Shown here piece by piece: positions 13,302-23,157 of a DNA stretch of 64,000 nucleotides. The stretch comes from Dryococelus australis (lineage: Eukaryota > Arthropoda > Insecta > Phasmatodea > Phasmatidae), in assembly GCA_029891345.1 (NCBI GenBank), contig CM057009.1:93233416-93297415 (forward strand), written 5' to 3'. The stretch's first letter is position 1, and each line of letters begins with the position of its first letter. The notes under the pieces were generated by a model that searched no databases, was not told where the DNA came from, and saw only the letters and a program-made list of their open reading frames with translations. A program made the position numbers and the translations under genes.

Positions 13302-13329
13302 ATAACTGTTCCCATATAGCCAAACCTAA
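13302..13329. repeat. Target-site duplication, right copy
   Basis: This is the partner of 9414-9441, immediately after the TTATTATTATTAT tail of the LINE. Confidence 0.9.
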
Positions 13330-13375
13330 AATATAATAATACTAACAGTTTATCCCAACAATTAAAATTGTCTCT

Positions 13376-13560
13376 AGGTTTACTTTAATGATGAATCTAT
13401 CTTTGAAGTCACTAAAGAAACCAGTCATTACATCTGGAAAAGACCAATGGTGTTTGGTCATAAGTGTGTTCAACAGATAATAAATCATTTTATGAAAGTA
13501 GTGACCAGGAGTGTCATGTCCTTAAGGGCTAGGTTCACTTCTGCTGTGATTCTTCAGTGG
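13376..13560 (+). pseudogene. Tc1-like transposase, central part
   Basis: This reads VYFNDESIFEV, then TSHYIWKRPM and further residues to about 13550. It matches the Tc1 'FSDESIFEV...YVWRRPG' block, with the DES aspartate of the DDE triad present. It is preceded by TTGTCTCTAG, which resembles a splice acceptor. Joining it to AAAAAG at about 9265 would give DRKK-VYFNDES, close to family sequence, so the source element may have had an intron; this is inference. The rest of the catalytic domain is not recognisable. Confidence 0.7.
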
Positions 13561-13999
13561 TAAAAGACAATACTTTTACTGCAGCCATAAGCAGTAAGAG
13601 TTAGGAGTTTCTTCTAAATTATAAAATATTTTTGTAGTTGTGCATCTCATGATTTTTGAGTTCTTGCTGAATAATTCAATTGTGACATTAGTAAAATTTG
13701 TTCCAAAAAGTTTTCCGGTGTTTGTTCTGCAGAATTACAGGTAACTACTATTTAGAATAGGGGCTTTTCCAAAAAGAAAAAATCTCGGAAAATTGTATAA
13801 ATCAACATTACTAGTCCACTAAACACAAATTTACTAGGGGCATCACAATATTCACAGTAAATACTACCAAATGCGATAGTGGGGAGGTCTATGAAGATCA
13901 GGGAAATTATGAGTTAAAAGATGTAAAGTACATGTAGTCTAGATTCCTCAACCACATTCAATGCAAGAAGACCTAACCCAACATAACCTAACTTTTAAG
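13561..13999. other. Intron sequence without recognised content
   Basis: The stretch contains the short CCTAACCCAACATAACCTAAC near 13974, which is too degenerate to be telomeric TTAGG. No gene is visible. Confidence 0.5.
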
Positions 14000-14124
14000 C
14001 TGTCAAGTGAGACACGGAGATGATTACGATATACCTTTTACCTGTGGTTGATGGGCGCCAGTGGTAGTTCCTACACACCGCACTTTGAGACTCTGGGATC
14101 TCAGGGATGCTGTAGGTTCTGTGT
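14000..14124 (-). repeat. 3'-end fragment of the 1.9-kb repeat family
   Basis: On the minus strand this reads CAGCATCCCTGAGA, CCAGAGTCTCAA, CTGGCGCCCAT and GTGTCTCACTTGAC in order. It matches the last 130 bp of the two large units at 57052-60826 (for example 58890-59015 and 60700-60822). It is therefore a dispersed, truncated member of that family, joined to unrelated DNA on its 5' side. Confidence 0.75.
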
Positions 14125-14379
14125 TTAAATAGCAATGCATTTTCATATACTATCAATTGAAATTAGAGTATTAGTTGCCCCGTAGTGAAATTTTTGTCCT
14201 ATGTTCTAATGCTAATGCCTCTAGGGGGTTCGCATCAACAGAGTGTACAACAGTGACCACCAGTGAGTCGCTCACCCACCTGTGCTTGAAGGGTGTATGT
14301 CAGACTGTGGGAAGGTGCCACTTTTCATTTGTTCAAATTCACTGGGCGCTACGAGTGGACACTTGAAAAATTATAATAT

Positions 14380-15250
14380 TGTTGCGTGCTGCGGCTGTCC
14401 GGCGCTGTGGGAGGTGGTCCACCTCGCCCTTCCCTCCCTGGAACGATGCACTCGTAGCTGGCTGTCCCCCTTCTGGGAATCCCATGAATACCGACAGCGG
14501 CGAGACTTGCTGGCGTCACAGACCTCCTCTCACCTGCTAGAGTTTCCGATATGTTTAGCGATGATGCAAGAATGTTCTGGTGAGACTGGCTGGTGCCTCG
14601 GCCCTCCGCGATGCATCACACCTGTTGGGAAAGATTCTAGGTGGCGGCCTAAGACACTATGTATACTGTCGCAACCCAGCGCCCGGCAGTCTTTGATGGA
14701 AGACACCTGACCAAGTGTGCGCGAGCAAAGTCAGTTGTGGATGACGAGAGGAGGTTGCGGGACAACGGCGGGTGAGGTGTTGTTTGTGGCATGAATGGAT
14801 GAGAGGGTGTGAAACCTACGAGTGAAGCCTACTGTGCGTGGCGCTTGGAGTACTCTAGAACATTGCGACTGGAGGGACATGGACTGAACTGAGGTTGGAC
14901 TGAATGGAAGTGTAATATGGATTTTATTGTAAATATTCGCACTGTCAATTTGGACACATATTTTATAGAATATTTGAATTGGTCAATACACTGTCTATTT
15001 GGACTGATCCATAATTATTTAATTTAATTGATTTCTTTTTGGTAATTATAAATTGTATGAAATTGGAGTAATTAGTTGTGAACAGTAAGTGGTATAAATG
15101 TATTGTGAGATTTTGAGTTCAGAGAATTTTGCTGTAGTTATTGAAAATAAAATACGAAAATTATAATTGATTCTTTTATTTAATTAAGACCTCCATTACT
15201 TAACGAACTGGGTATAGCCCACTTAATTTCTAGAGAGAGAAATTGTAACA
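14380..15250 (+). repeat. 5' LTR of element A
   Basis: The 871-bp sequence begins TGTTGCGTGC and ends ATTGTAACA; TGTT...AACA are the expected inverted termini. It is more GC-rich at its start than the surrounding intron. An AATAAA-type signal lies at about 15147. The next bases are the primer-binding site. No second LTR is in the window, so divergence-based dating is impossible. Confidence 0.75.
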
Positions 15251-15251
15251 C

Positions 15252-15271
15252 TGGTGTCAGAAGTGGGATGG
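15252..15271 (+). other. Primer-binding-site-like sequence of element A
   Basis: TGGTGTCAGAAGTGGGATGG starts one base after the LTR with TGG, the complement of a tRNA CCA end. A close relative occurs in element B at 29507-29526. I do not assign the tRNA. Confidence 0.65.
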
Positions 15272-15377
15272 AGGCATTTTATAAAAATAAAATAACTGTG
15301 AAGTATTTGTAATTTTCATGATATTTGAGCAATAGGCCTTGAAATTACTAAGAAATTTGTGAATACTTACCAGAAAA

Positions 15378-16668
15378 ATGTCAGCAGACATGGAAGCACT
15401 TTGTGCCTTAGTCGAAGGACTGAGTAGCCAAATAAGTAGTGTCAGAGAATCTCTACATAGTCAAATTATTAGTGTAAATAGTCAAATTAGTTGTGTTAAT
15501 GAAAATGTAAATAGAGAAACAGTGGTGTTAATGAAAATGTAAATAGTCAAATTAGTAGTATTAGTGAATCTGTTAATAGCATAAATGAAAATGTCAGTAG
15601 TAAAATAGATAGTGTTAGTGAATCTGTAAATAGCCAAATTATTAGTGTTAGTGAACTTGAAAAGAAAATAGACAGTGTGAATGAGAATGTGGACAGAAAG
15701 ATAGAAGGTGTAAGCAAGTTGGTGAACCATAAAATAGTGTGGACAAGAAAATTCGCAATGTGAGCAAGAGATTGGACAGTGTCGAGTGTGAAGTGGACTA
15801 AGAGGTGAGTGCCCTCAATAAAGAATGGCAGGAGTTCTTGCAGCAGCAGGAGAGACGACATGCAGGGGCGGAAGAGGAGCAGAGTTTGATCACCACTGAA
15901 GGAGTGCGGGCAGCGAAACGAAGGTAAAGGTCGCCCCCCCCCCCCCCCCAGTGCAGCCATCGCAGGGGAGGCGTCACAGTTCTCCAGTATAGGTATGCCC
16001 CAGCCAGGGGTGGGTAAAGGCGTCACAATTAAGCCCGCTCCTTACTATGGACAGACACCTTGGCGCGAGTACTGGCACCAGTTCGAAATCGTTGCCACCC
16101 TGAATGGCTGGACAGAAGAGCAACGGGCATACTATCTGGCGGCTGTACTGAGCGGATCAGCGTTGAGCATACTGCAGTAGCTGCCAGAATAACATTGTCT
16201 AGAATACTCCACACTGGTGTCTGCTTTGGAGCTTTGATTCGGTGACCGGTACCTATGGCACGCCCACCATGTCCAACTGCGAAACTGCATCCAGTGACCC
16301 AGTGAACCATTGCAGGAGCTGTGGCAGGACATTGTGAGGCTGTCGCACCTGTCACTGGAGGTATGTTCGCAGAGGCATAAGACATCATTGCCATCATCTG
16401 CTTCTTCGTTGACGCCATCGCTGACCCCGAGGTGTGGCAAGCTGCGCCTCACACCATGCAGGATGTCTTGGCCCGAGCCCTGGAAGTGGAGTCAGCAAGG
16501 CAGTCATCAGTGCCCCAACGTTCAGTGCGGGCAGTGATGCTTGATGAAGGGGAGGACGACAGGATCAAGGGGATGTTGAGGGACTTGCAGACGACCATGA
16601 GGGACATCGCCTCCAGGGTGCGCACTACGGAGACTCATTGTCCCCTACCCAAACAGCCGGAATGTTAG
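15378..16668 (+). pseudogene. Gag of element A
   Basis: Begins MSADMEALCALVEGLSSQ and runs into a coiled-coil made of short repeats of the type INSQISSVNENV (15440-15740), encoded by repeated GTGTTAATGAAAATG-like DNA. The conserved core (PQPGVGKGV, KPAPYYGQTPWREYWHQFE, GWTEEQRAYYLA) is at 15990-16180. A zinc-knuckle-like block, C-stop-MCGQTGHLRANC, is at 16663-16708 with a TAG between the first two Cys. Stops and frameshifts, plus a C16 run at 15934-15949, break the frame. Gag would assemble the particle and bind element RNA. Confidence 0.8.
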
Positions 16669-16767
16669 ATGTGTGGACAGACGGGGCACCTGAGAGCCAA
16701 CTGTCCTCAGCAACATCCAGGGAGCAGGCGCCAAGGGGCAGGTGAGAGTGCAGATCTGAAAACTTAT

Positions 16768-17216
16768 AAACTCCGGTCTTAGGGGCAAAGGTCGGTGATT
16801 GCTGGAGAGAAGACCACAATGCTTTTGCAGGTGCGCTCAATGAAACAAGACTCCAATGCCATGTTGGTGGAGGGGAGCATAGATGATGTTCCTGGCCAGA
16901 TGGTCGTTAAAACAGGAGCGACTATAACAGTGGTAAGACCCGACATTTTTGGGCCTTTCCTCCAGAGATCATCCGATACGAGCATGGTTAACTGCTATTT
17001 AACTACAGTAATGGGTGAGACCACACCAGTCAACGGCAAGAGAAGGGTACTCTTACAGCTCGATAACCTTGATATAGAGCATGATATATACAAAGCAGAA
17101 ATAGAGGAGGAATGCATTTTGGGTCTTGAAGTATTACGTAGGCTGGGATGCTGTATTGATACTCGAATGGGGGTGTTGCGTGTAGGTAATACATGGCATA
17201 TTGTACAAACTTATTA
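16768..17216 (+). pseudogene. Retropepsin-like protease of element A
   Basis: An open frame from 16795 of 140 codons has the aspartic-protease layout: a hydrophobic strand, the active-site loop, and the later ECILGLEVLRRLGCCID block. In the active-site loop, at 16903-16920, the sequence reads VVKTGA: the catalytic Asp of the DTGA motif is replaced by Lys (codon 16909-16911). As it stands it should be inactive. Its closest relative in the window is the protease of element B. Confidence 0.8.
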
Positions 17217-17217
17217 A

Positions 17218-17608
17218 TTATAAGGTTTATTTTTCTTTACTTTTTAAAGATTGCATAAAGAGGCAAAAATGCAGCTGTCATTGAATATTGTAATGAAAAT
17301 ATTAAATATTTCTAAACAGAAATTTATATTATTAAGTATATACGTAACATACACAATGTTTTCATTTAACATTGCCACCTCAAATGTTTTATAAATGAAA
17401 CCGGAATGTTGGCACATCAGGGATTTAATAAATGGGGGGATGTACATAATCCAAAAAAAGTCAAACTTTTACCTCCAACAGTGTTTTTTTAAAAATTAAA
17501 CATTAAGGTTTTCTGTAGTCAAATATAAAGTAGAGATAAAATTATTTATTTATAATAGAATAGGTTTCAATTTCCAACTTTCAAAGATATTTAACATGTG
17601 AAGATTGG
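17218..17608. other. Intron sequence without recognised content
   Basis: AT-rich sequence between the broken end of element A and the first MITE. I see no coding or structured feature. Confidence 0.5.
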
Positions 17609-17610
17609 TA

Positions 17611-17844
17611 TATGCTATTCACGGTAAAGTGAGCACTTTTGAAAGCCCTCTCATTTGGAATAAAAGTCAATAAATGTTTTATTTTAGCCTTAGGCATTAA
17701 CTTCTGAGTGAGGTGGAATATTCACACTGTGTTTATTACGTATATGGCAATATTTCTTGAAACTGGTGGTTAAAGGATAAATAATGACTAAAAGGAATAA
17801 GTAACTAGGGCTTCAGAATTTCTCACTTTACCGTGAACAGCATA
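17611..17844 (+). mobile_element. MITE copy 1 (TA-flanked, about 235 bp)
   Basis: The inverted ends read TATGCTATTCACGGTAAAGT and, at the right end inwards, TATGCTGTTCACGGTAAAGT. A TA dinucleotide lies directly outside each end (17609-17610 and 17845-17846), as for Tc1/mariner-type insertions. The interior is non-coding. Four more copies are in the window. The likely mover is a Tc1/mariner-superfamily transposase; that is inference. Confidence 0.88.
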
Positions 17845-17846
17845 TA

Positions 17847-19072
17847 GTAAAGACATCGTGTGTGATGTGTATATTAACATTGTATTACTATATACACATC
17901 ATGGGTTGCTTGGAATGTTCCTATCCTTGAAGTGTGCATTAAAATAGAAAAGTATATATTACTTTGCAGTGTATTGGCATCTCGTAATCTGGCCTGTGTA
18001 CTTTCATTTCCTTATTGATATAGATAAGCCAGTGGTCAGTAATGAAGGAAATGTAGATGTTATTTTGATTTACAGGGTTTGTTATTGAAATGCAACAAGA
18101 ATGCTACCCTGATAAATGGCATCATTTAACTTGTACTATTTACTGCTACCCATTTCTGTAGAAACAGGATGCTGGAACCCAGTTTTCCATATTTTGTTTT
18201 GAATGTGTTTGAAGCAGTAATGTTATGTGAAACATATGAGTACATACGTGTATGACATGCACACAAAATATTGGGTCAAGTGTACAAGTCTATTCCAGAG
18301 GATTGTTTGTAAGTGTGACGTAGTTAATGACGTCATGACATGTCCTGTATAGTTGAATAGGTTGGGAGTAGTTGCAACGAATAAAGAAGTAAGTTAGAAT
18401 AGCGGAGAAATTTAGTTTTTGTAAGTTGTACGTCTGCATGTTTATTCGCATCGAAAAATGGGGAAAAATTTATGAATAGTTGTTAGTTCTTGTGCGGTCA
18501 TGTTGTTTACGTGTTTAGAATCTTAGTCAGTTTTACTACGTCAAAGTGTGTCATAAAATGGATACATACCATAATACAGTGATAAAGTAGTGTGCTTTAT
18601 ATAAAGTGAAATGGTATACAAAAGTGTATGGAGTTAATAACGAAATATGTTGTGAATAATGCTTGTTGTGTACGACGAATAATTGTATATGTACCATAGT
18701 GCAAACAATGTGTCGTGGAATAATGAGGATGAGTGGTATTACAAGTTGGCAGAAAATGGATCTGTTTGTTACAGGTAAATGTTATTAATGTTAAATTTTA
18801 AATGTGTATCAGGTTTAACTAACAGAGTTTTAGGTAGATAATGTTAGGTCAGGATTCTGTTGCAGGTACCTAGTCTTAAGTATTTGTAATTAATAATTGG
18901 ATATGTTTGATGGTTGTAGTGACATGTAGAATAAGCTTGTAGTAGGATAGGGGTAGTATGTTTAGGTGGTATTTGATACAGTGAAGCGTATAATATAGCG
19001 GAAATAGTATTTAACTAAACAGGAAATGTGATTGTATGTGGAAATAATCCTTTTTAAGTGGTTGAAATACTA
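17847..19072. other. Intron sequence; possible promoter-like patch near 18.3-18.8 kb
   Basis: There is no recognisable coding sequence. A CRE cluster lies at 18316-18335. From about 18540 the DNA is richer in GTG and ATG, and an ATG-initiated frame at 18708 runs to TTACAG|GTAAAT (donor-like, about 18776). Spliced to the next kinase exon it would meet a stop within five codons, so it is not a simple alternative kinase start. I see only a weak case for an alternative untranslated exon. Confidence 0.3.
18316..18335. promoter_or_regulatory. CRE-like cluster (TGACGT, TGACGTCA)
   Basis: TGACGTAG at 18316-18323 is followed by the palindromic CRE TGACGTCA at 18328-18335, then TGACATG. CREB/CRTC bind this motif and SIKs phosphorylate CRTC, so a feedback site in a SIK gene would make sense. 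One 8-bp palindrome is expected about once by chance in a window of this size, so only the clustering is notable. Confidence 0.3.
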
Positions 19073-19470
19073 AACCATTACAGTGATTCTTCCATACGCG
19101 ACCCGTGATAAACGAGGTGTGGCTGAACTACCAAAAATAATGATTTGTCGTTTACATATATATGTACGTTTAGGCAGCAAATCAGCTATTTATTGACTAT
19201 GTTTGTTCGTAATATGCATCCATTACAGTGATTCGTCCACACACAAGCCGTGGTAAACAATGTGTGCCTGAAGAACGGAAAATTGTGAATCATCGTTTAT
19301 AGATACACGTTAGGTTTGGCTACAAATTAATAATTTATTAACAATATTTGTTAAAATATGCACCCAATATAGTGATTCACCCACACACACGACCCGTGAT
19401 AAACAAGGTGTGGCTGAAGTATCGAAAATAGTGAATCTTCATTTAAAAATCGGATAAGTTAGTATGTGGT
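19073..19470. repeat. Diverged tandem repeat, about 145-bp period, 2.7 copies
   Basis: The landmark AGTGATTC, followed by a CCACACAC-like run, CGTGATAAAC and GGTGTGGCTGAA, recurs at about 19077, 19222 and 19366. The copies differ at many positions and are AT-rich between landmarks. It ends about 560 bp before the hinge exon. No coding is apparent. Confidence 0.8.
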
Positions 19471-20028
19471 ATGGCATAATGCACATGGGCATCTGGGCTC
19501 TACTATATGACACAATGAATGGATGGGCACTATAGTGTGCTACACGATTCCATATGGAACCGGTAGTACACTTGGATGGGCTCTAGTGTACTTCCTGATT
19601 CCAACGTCTATAAATGCTGAAATTGTCCCTGTCCGAAAACCTCCACATTCCCATGAATGCCCCGTTAGATTGTCATAGGTAAGGGATGTGGCAATAGTAA
19701 AATACATATATCATCGATGCCGTATTGGTGACATAATAAAATGCATGTAAACATTGTGGAATTGGGTTGTACATTAATCCCAAAATATTTTGATACCAAA
19801 AACTTTTATTTGTTGATCTTTTGTGTTATGGGAACAACAGAAATACATTTTTTGGCATAGTTGATTAATATTTTTATCATATAAATGTCAGAGGTTTTTA
19901 AGTTTATATTTATTTTTGTAAATATGTATGTATATATATGACCCCAGAGTATAGACCTGTTCCTTGATAAAGTTGTTTGGTTCTTATGTATGTATGTTTA
20001 GTACCCATTTTTAAAATTTAATTTTCAG

Positions 20029-20092
20029 GTAATGGAAACTGAAAAAATGATTCATTTGGTAACTGAGTATGCAAGTGGAGGAGAAATTTTTG
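20029..20092 (+). CDS. SIK3: SIK3-like kinase, hinge exon
   Basis: This 64-bp exon (phase 0 in, phase 1 out) follows the acceptor TAATTTTCAG and encodes VMETEKMI then LVTEYASGGEIF, which is beta 5, the hinge and the start of helix D of the kinase. TEYASGGEIF favours SIK3. The reading frame continues exactly from the preceding exon and its last G joins AT of the next exon to give the Asp that follows EIF in the family. The only junction that restores this frame is G|GCAAGT, a GC donor. Reading on past it would insert foreign residues into helix D. Confidence 0.93.
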
Positions 20093-20098
20093 GCAAGT
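20093..20098 (+). other. Non-canonical GC splice donor
   Basis: The donor of the 42.3-kb intron reads TTTG|GCAAGT. Positions +3 to +6 are a perfect match to the U1 consensus, as is usual for GC-AG introns. The acceptor is AG at 62421-62422. The phase-1 join gives EIF-D-F, as expected for the family. An ordinary GT donor nearby would break the kinase frame. Confidence 0.85.
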
Positions 20099-20203
20099 AT
20101 TTGCATATTTTATTCATTTATCTTTTGAGTTATTCTGTGTTATTGTGTTCTGCAAGTATTGTGATATGTTATATAATTGCCAGTAGTGTAGAATATAATT
20201 ATA

Positions 20204-21288
20204 TATCAATATACAAAGAAAACAAAAGATTTAATGAATCAGGCAAATTTACTTTTACCCACTCATGCAACTGCATCGTGCCATCCATGGCTTTGTAAAA
20301 GGATGCCATAAAATAATTGTAATTTCTTTATTGCCTGAGTGTGATGTTGTGGAGCTTATAATAAAAAGAAAGTGTTTATGTTACAAGAGAATTAGCCAAA
20401 ATATAAAATTTGGCTATTGCAGTGCACATGAAAAATTTAAGTGTGGAGAAGCCAAGTTCAAACAAAACAAATATTCAGTATAGGCTGTTCACTGTAAATT
20501 GAGCACTTTTGAGGCCCTAGTTGCCTTTTCCCTCTCACCATAATTTTATCCTTCTGCCACTTTTTAAAATAAATATTGCCGTGTAAGTAATAAACACAGT
20601 GTATATACTTCACTTGACTCAAAATTTAACATCTAAGGCTACAATGAAATATATTTATTGACCATTATTCCAAATGAGAGGGCTTCAAAAGTGCTCACTT
20701 TATCATGAATAGCATATAGTGTTATGAGCACAGAAAACTTCATTTCATAAATATTTTTTCAGTTTTGTATCCTGTTACATTTTAGTGCATATAAGTTTAA
20801 AGGACTAATACAAATTCATTGAATAACGTGCAATTAAACTATCAACATATTGTTAAGTCTTGAGAATTAACACTAGAACTTGCTGGATTTTGTTTGTTTG
20901 TTAATAGCTGCTGTGTACTATCGATATTTAAAGAAACTTCCTCAGTTCTAGTGCATAATGAGTTTAAAGTGGTGTTAGTTTGGCGGCTGCACATGTGTCA
21001 TTTGGTGTTCTTGTACAGTTCCATAATTTCAAAACAATTTGGAATGTAGGATTGTCACCTCCAAATATGAAGAAAATTATTCACAGAGAAGGGTGCAAAA
21101 TAATAAAGTAATCTTATAGAAGAATACAGTTAAGATCCAAAGGAACAATTCTTTTCTCTTTTTGGCAAAACAAATGAGTCGCCATGAGGCTTTTGTTCAA
21201 ATTGTCATTGAAAATACCACGTAATCAATATATAAAGAAAACAAAAGATGTAATGAATAAGTAAATGAACTCTTACCCACTCATGCAA
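20204..21288 (+). repeat. Direct repeat pair (about 67 bp, 1 kb apart)
   Basis: 20204-20270 and 21223-21288 share AAAGAAAACAAAAGAT, TAATGAAT and TTACCCACTCATGCAA in order. Between 21189 and 21343 a second, smaller degenerate duplication occurs (TTTGTTCA then TTGTCATT, AAAATACC). The first copy starts 112 bp after the hinge exon. They may be subterminal repeats of an old element; a MITE sits between them. Confidence 0.6.
20481..20716 (-). mobile_element. MITE copy 2
   Basis: Same family as 17611-17844, in reverse orientation: the CCTCTCATTTGG-like block lies near the right end here. The left end is TAGGCTGTTCACTG and the right end, inwards, is TATGCTATTCATGATAAAGT. TA lies outside both ends. 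Confidence 0.87.
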
Positions 21289-21943
21289 ATGCCGACAATA
21301 AAGAAGCTGTGAGGACTTTGTTCACTTTGTCATTCAAAATACCCCTCATTATTTATAGTTATGTTAAAGAAAGGTGCCACAATCATTTACTTTTCATAAG
21401 GAAACAATTCTAAGTAGAGAAGGAGTAATTCCAAGTGATAAATATTGATAGAGAAAGCTGATGTCATGACATGACACTCCCATGAAACTGGTCACAGTGT
21501 AGTTTTCCCAGATGAAAGCTGGATTGACCTCTGCTTAGAATTTTCTCAGTGTTGGCAACACTAAACAATTTGATGTGCACGTAAATAATATTGTATGAAA
21601 ATATTAATTCTGGTACCTGTAGAGAGCAGGAACAAATTACTTCACAATGTGCAGTTTGTGTGCAAGGCCAGATGTCAGCAGTGGCTACCCTGGTGAATTG
21701 AACCATCTAAATTTTAAAAAGTGGGCTATTAAAGTAATGCTTTAAAATTGCTCAAAATATCTCTTTTAGTAATGAATAATATACGGTCTCATTCCATGCA
21801 AGTGAATAAGCTGCCTACTGAGTATTATTTAAAGTGTGATGTAACCTGGCCTATGAAGAAAGGTTTAACTTATCACATAACTGACTTGTATAGGCATATG
21901 TAAATAAAAAATACAACAGTCGTTCAAGATAAAAGCATAACTA

Positions 21944-22180
21944 TAGGTTATTCACAGTAAAGTGAGCACTTTTGAAAGCCCTCTCATTTGAATAATAGTC
22001 AATAAATATATTTTATGTTAACCCTAGACGTAAAATTCTGTGTGCGGCGGAATATATGCACTGTGTTTATTACTTACATGTCAATATTGATTTGAAAAGG
22101 TGATTAAAGAATAAGAAATGCCTGAAAGAAAAAAGTAACTAGGACCTCAAAAGTGCTCACTTTACCATGAACAGCCCATA
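21944..22180 (+). mobile_element. MITE copy 3
   Basis: The same orientation as copy 1. The ends are TAGGTTATTCACAGTAAAGT and, inwards from the right, TATGGGCTGTTCATGGTAAA. TA is outside both ends (21942-21943 and 22181-22182). Confidence 0.87.
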
Positions 22181-22182
22181 TA

Positions 22183-22512
22183 AATGTACAGTCACTTAGT
22201 TATTGAGACTATCTCCATACATTTGTGACCTGAACACAGATTATTTTGCATGGGCAAAAATTGAGTAGTTGCAGAAAGAAACATAACTTGCTACTTGTAA
22301 TTTAAAATGCCTATGGAACTTGCAGAAACTGCTATTCTGTTAGGTGATAAACAAGATTGGAAACAATTTCGTAACCATGTAGAAAAAATAGTATAACAGT
22401 AGGCCTGCTGGCAAAAAAATTATATTCTTTTAGATAGAATAGACAGTGTCATTAGTTACTTGCATTACAGGAAACATCTGACAAATCTACCTCTTTTACA
22501 CACTGATTTGCA
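22183..22512. other. Unassigned stretch beside element C
   Basis: A short plus-strand frame from 22308 (MPMELAETAILLGDKQDW, 30 codons, stopped at 22393) is gag-like in character, but I cannot assign it. Nothing else is recognised. Confidence 0.3.
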
Positions 22513-22713
22513 TTATTTACTCTTTTCCTCCCCAACATCTGTCAATTTTACATTTAGGGCAATCTTACATTCTGTTAAAATCTGGTTATTATTATCTAAT
22601 GTAGCCTCAAAATCTGTGAAGTTTTTTATTAACTGTTCTAGTTGTGCCCCATTTTCTATCATTAACTGTAAGATTAAACTCAGCTGCTCACTCATTTGTG
22701 CCTTTTGCATCAT
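22513..22713 (-). pseudogene. Possible gag N-terminus of element C
   Basis: Sixty-six codons rich in Gln, Glu, Leu and Asn (MSEQLSLILQLMIENGAQ, then EQLIKNFTDFEATLDNNN) predict a coiled coil, as in Gag N-termini of arthropod LTR elements. It lies about 440 bp after the primer-binding site. No capsid or zinc-knuckle motif is visible, so the assignment rests on position. Confidence 0.4.
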
Positions 22714-23157
22714 GTGTCAATGTTTCCTAACCTGTATTAATTATACTAAGGCACAATCAGCTTACAAAAAAAGAATAGCAATGCATACACAAATCACAGT
22801 GCTATTAATAACAAAAAAAAATGACATTAGAATTATACAATCTTGACTATACCTGCAATATCTTCGGTGAAGAAGTTTTTATTTACCTCAATGCACTTTA
22901 TTCGTTGACTGGACACTGCTGGCATTAGGGAAACTGTTGGGAACTGTGGACGGGTAGCTGTGGGCAAATTCTGATGTTGTCTGGAACATTTGTTGTTGAT
23001 GCAGTTATACTTACATAGGAAAATTAATTATGAATGGATATTGGTGCACCGGCGACTGCTGGGCTCAGGCTGTTTGAATAATTATTGAACGGGATGTTGT
23101 CACAATCTTCACTTCACAGGGCGTGTATAAATCCAGGCCAACATGTCGGGCGACAAT

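Larger units (their letters stand above)
9040..13560 (+). mobile_element. Tc1-like transposon copy split by a LINE
   Basis: Two parts of one Tc1/mariner-type transposase, in the correct order and orientation, lie on either side of the LINE at 9442-13301. Removing the LINE and one copy of its target duplication brings them about 220 bp apart. Terminal inverted repeats were not found, so the outer borders are those of recognisable coding sequence. Confidence 0.7.
14380..17217 (+). mobile_element. Ty3/gypsy-like element A (LTR, gag, protease)
   Basis: 5' LTR, primer-binding-site-like sequence, gag and protease remnants are in the order and orientation of Ty3/gypsy. RT, RNase H, integrase and the 3' LTR are absent: element-like sequence stops soon after the protease at 17217. 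Its Gag and protease closely match element B on the opposite strand at 24128-30360, so both belong to one lineage. Confidence 0.85.

Noticed and set aside
13974..13998. CCTAACCC/CCTAAC motifs, telomere-like
   Set aside because: Two or three degenerate units do not make a TTAGG array.
14282..14710. 142-codon plus-strand frame
   Set aside because: It crosses the start of the element A LTR; GC-rich LTR sequence gives the open frame by chance.
15547..16026. 159-codon minus-strand frame in element A
   Set aside because: It is the antisense shadow of the repeated gag coiled coil.
18708..18776. Alternative first coding exon of the kinase
   Set aside because: The donor-like site gives phase 1, but the next exon starts in phase 0, so joining meets an early stop.
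20032..20298. 88-codon frame reading through the hinge exon
   Set aside because: It ignores the GC donor; residues after EIF have no kinase similarity.
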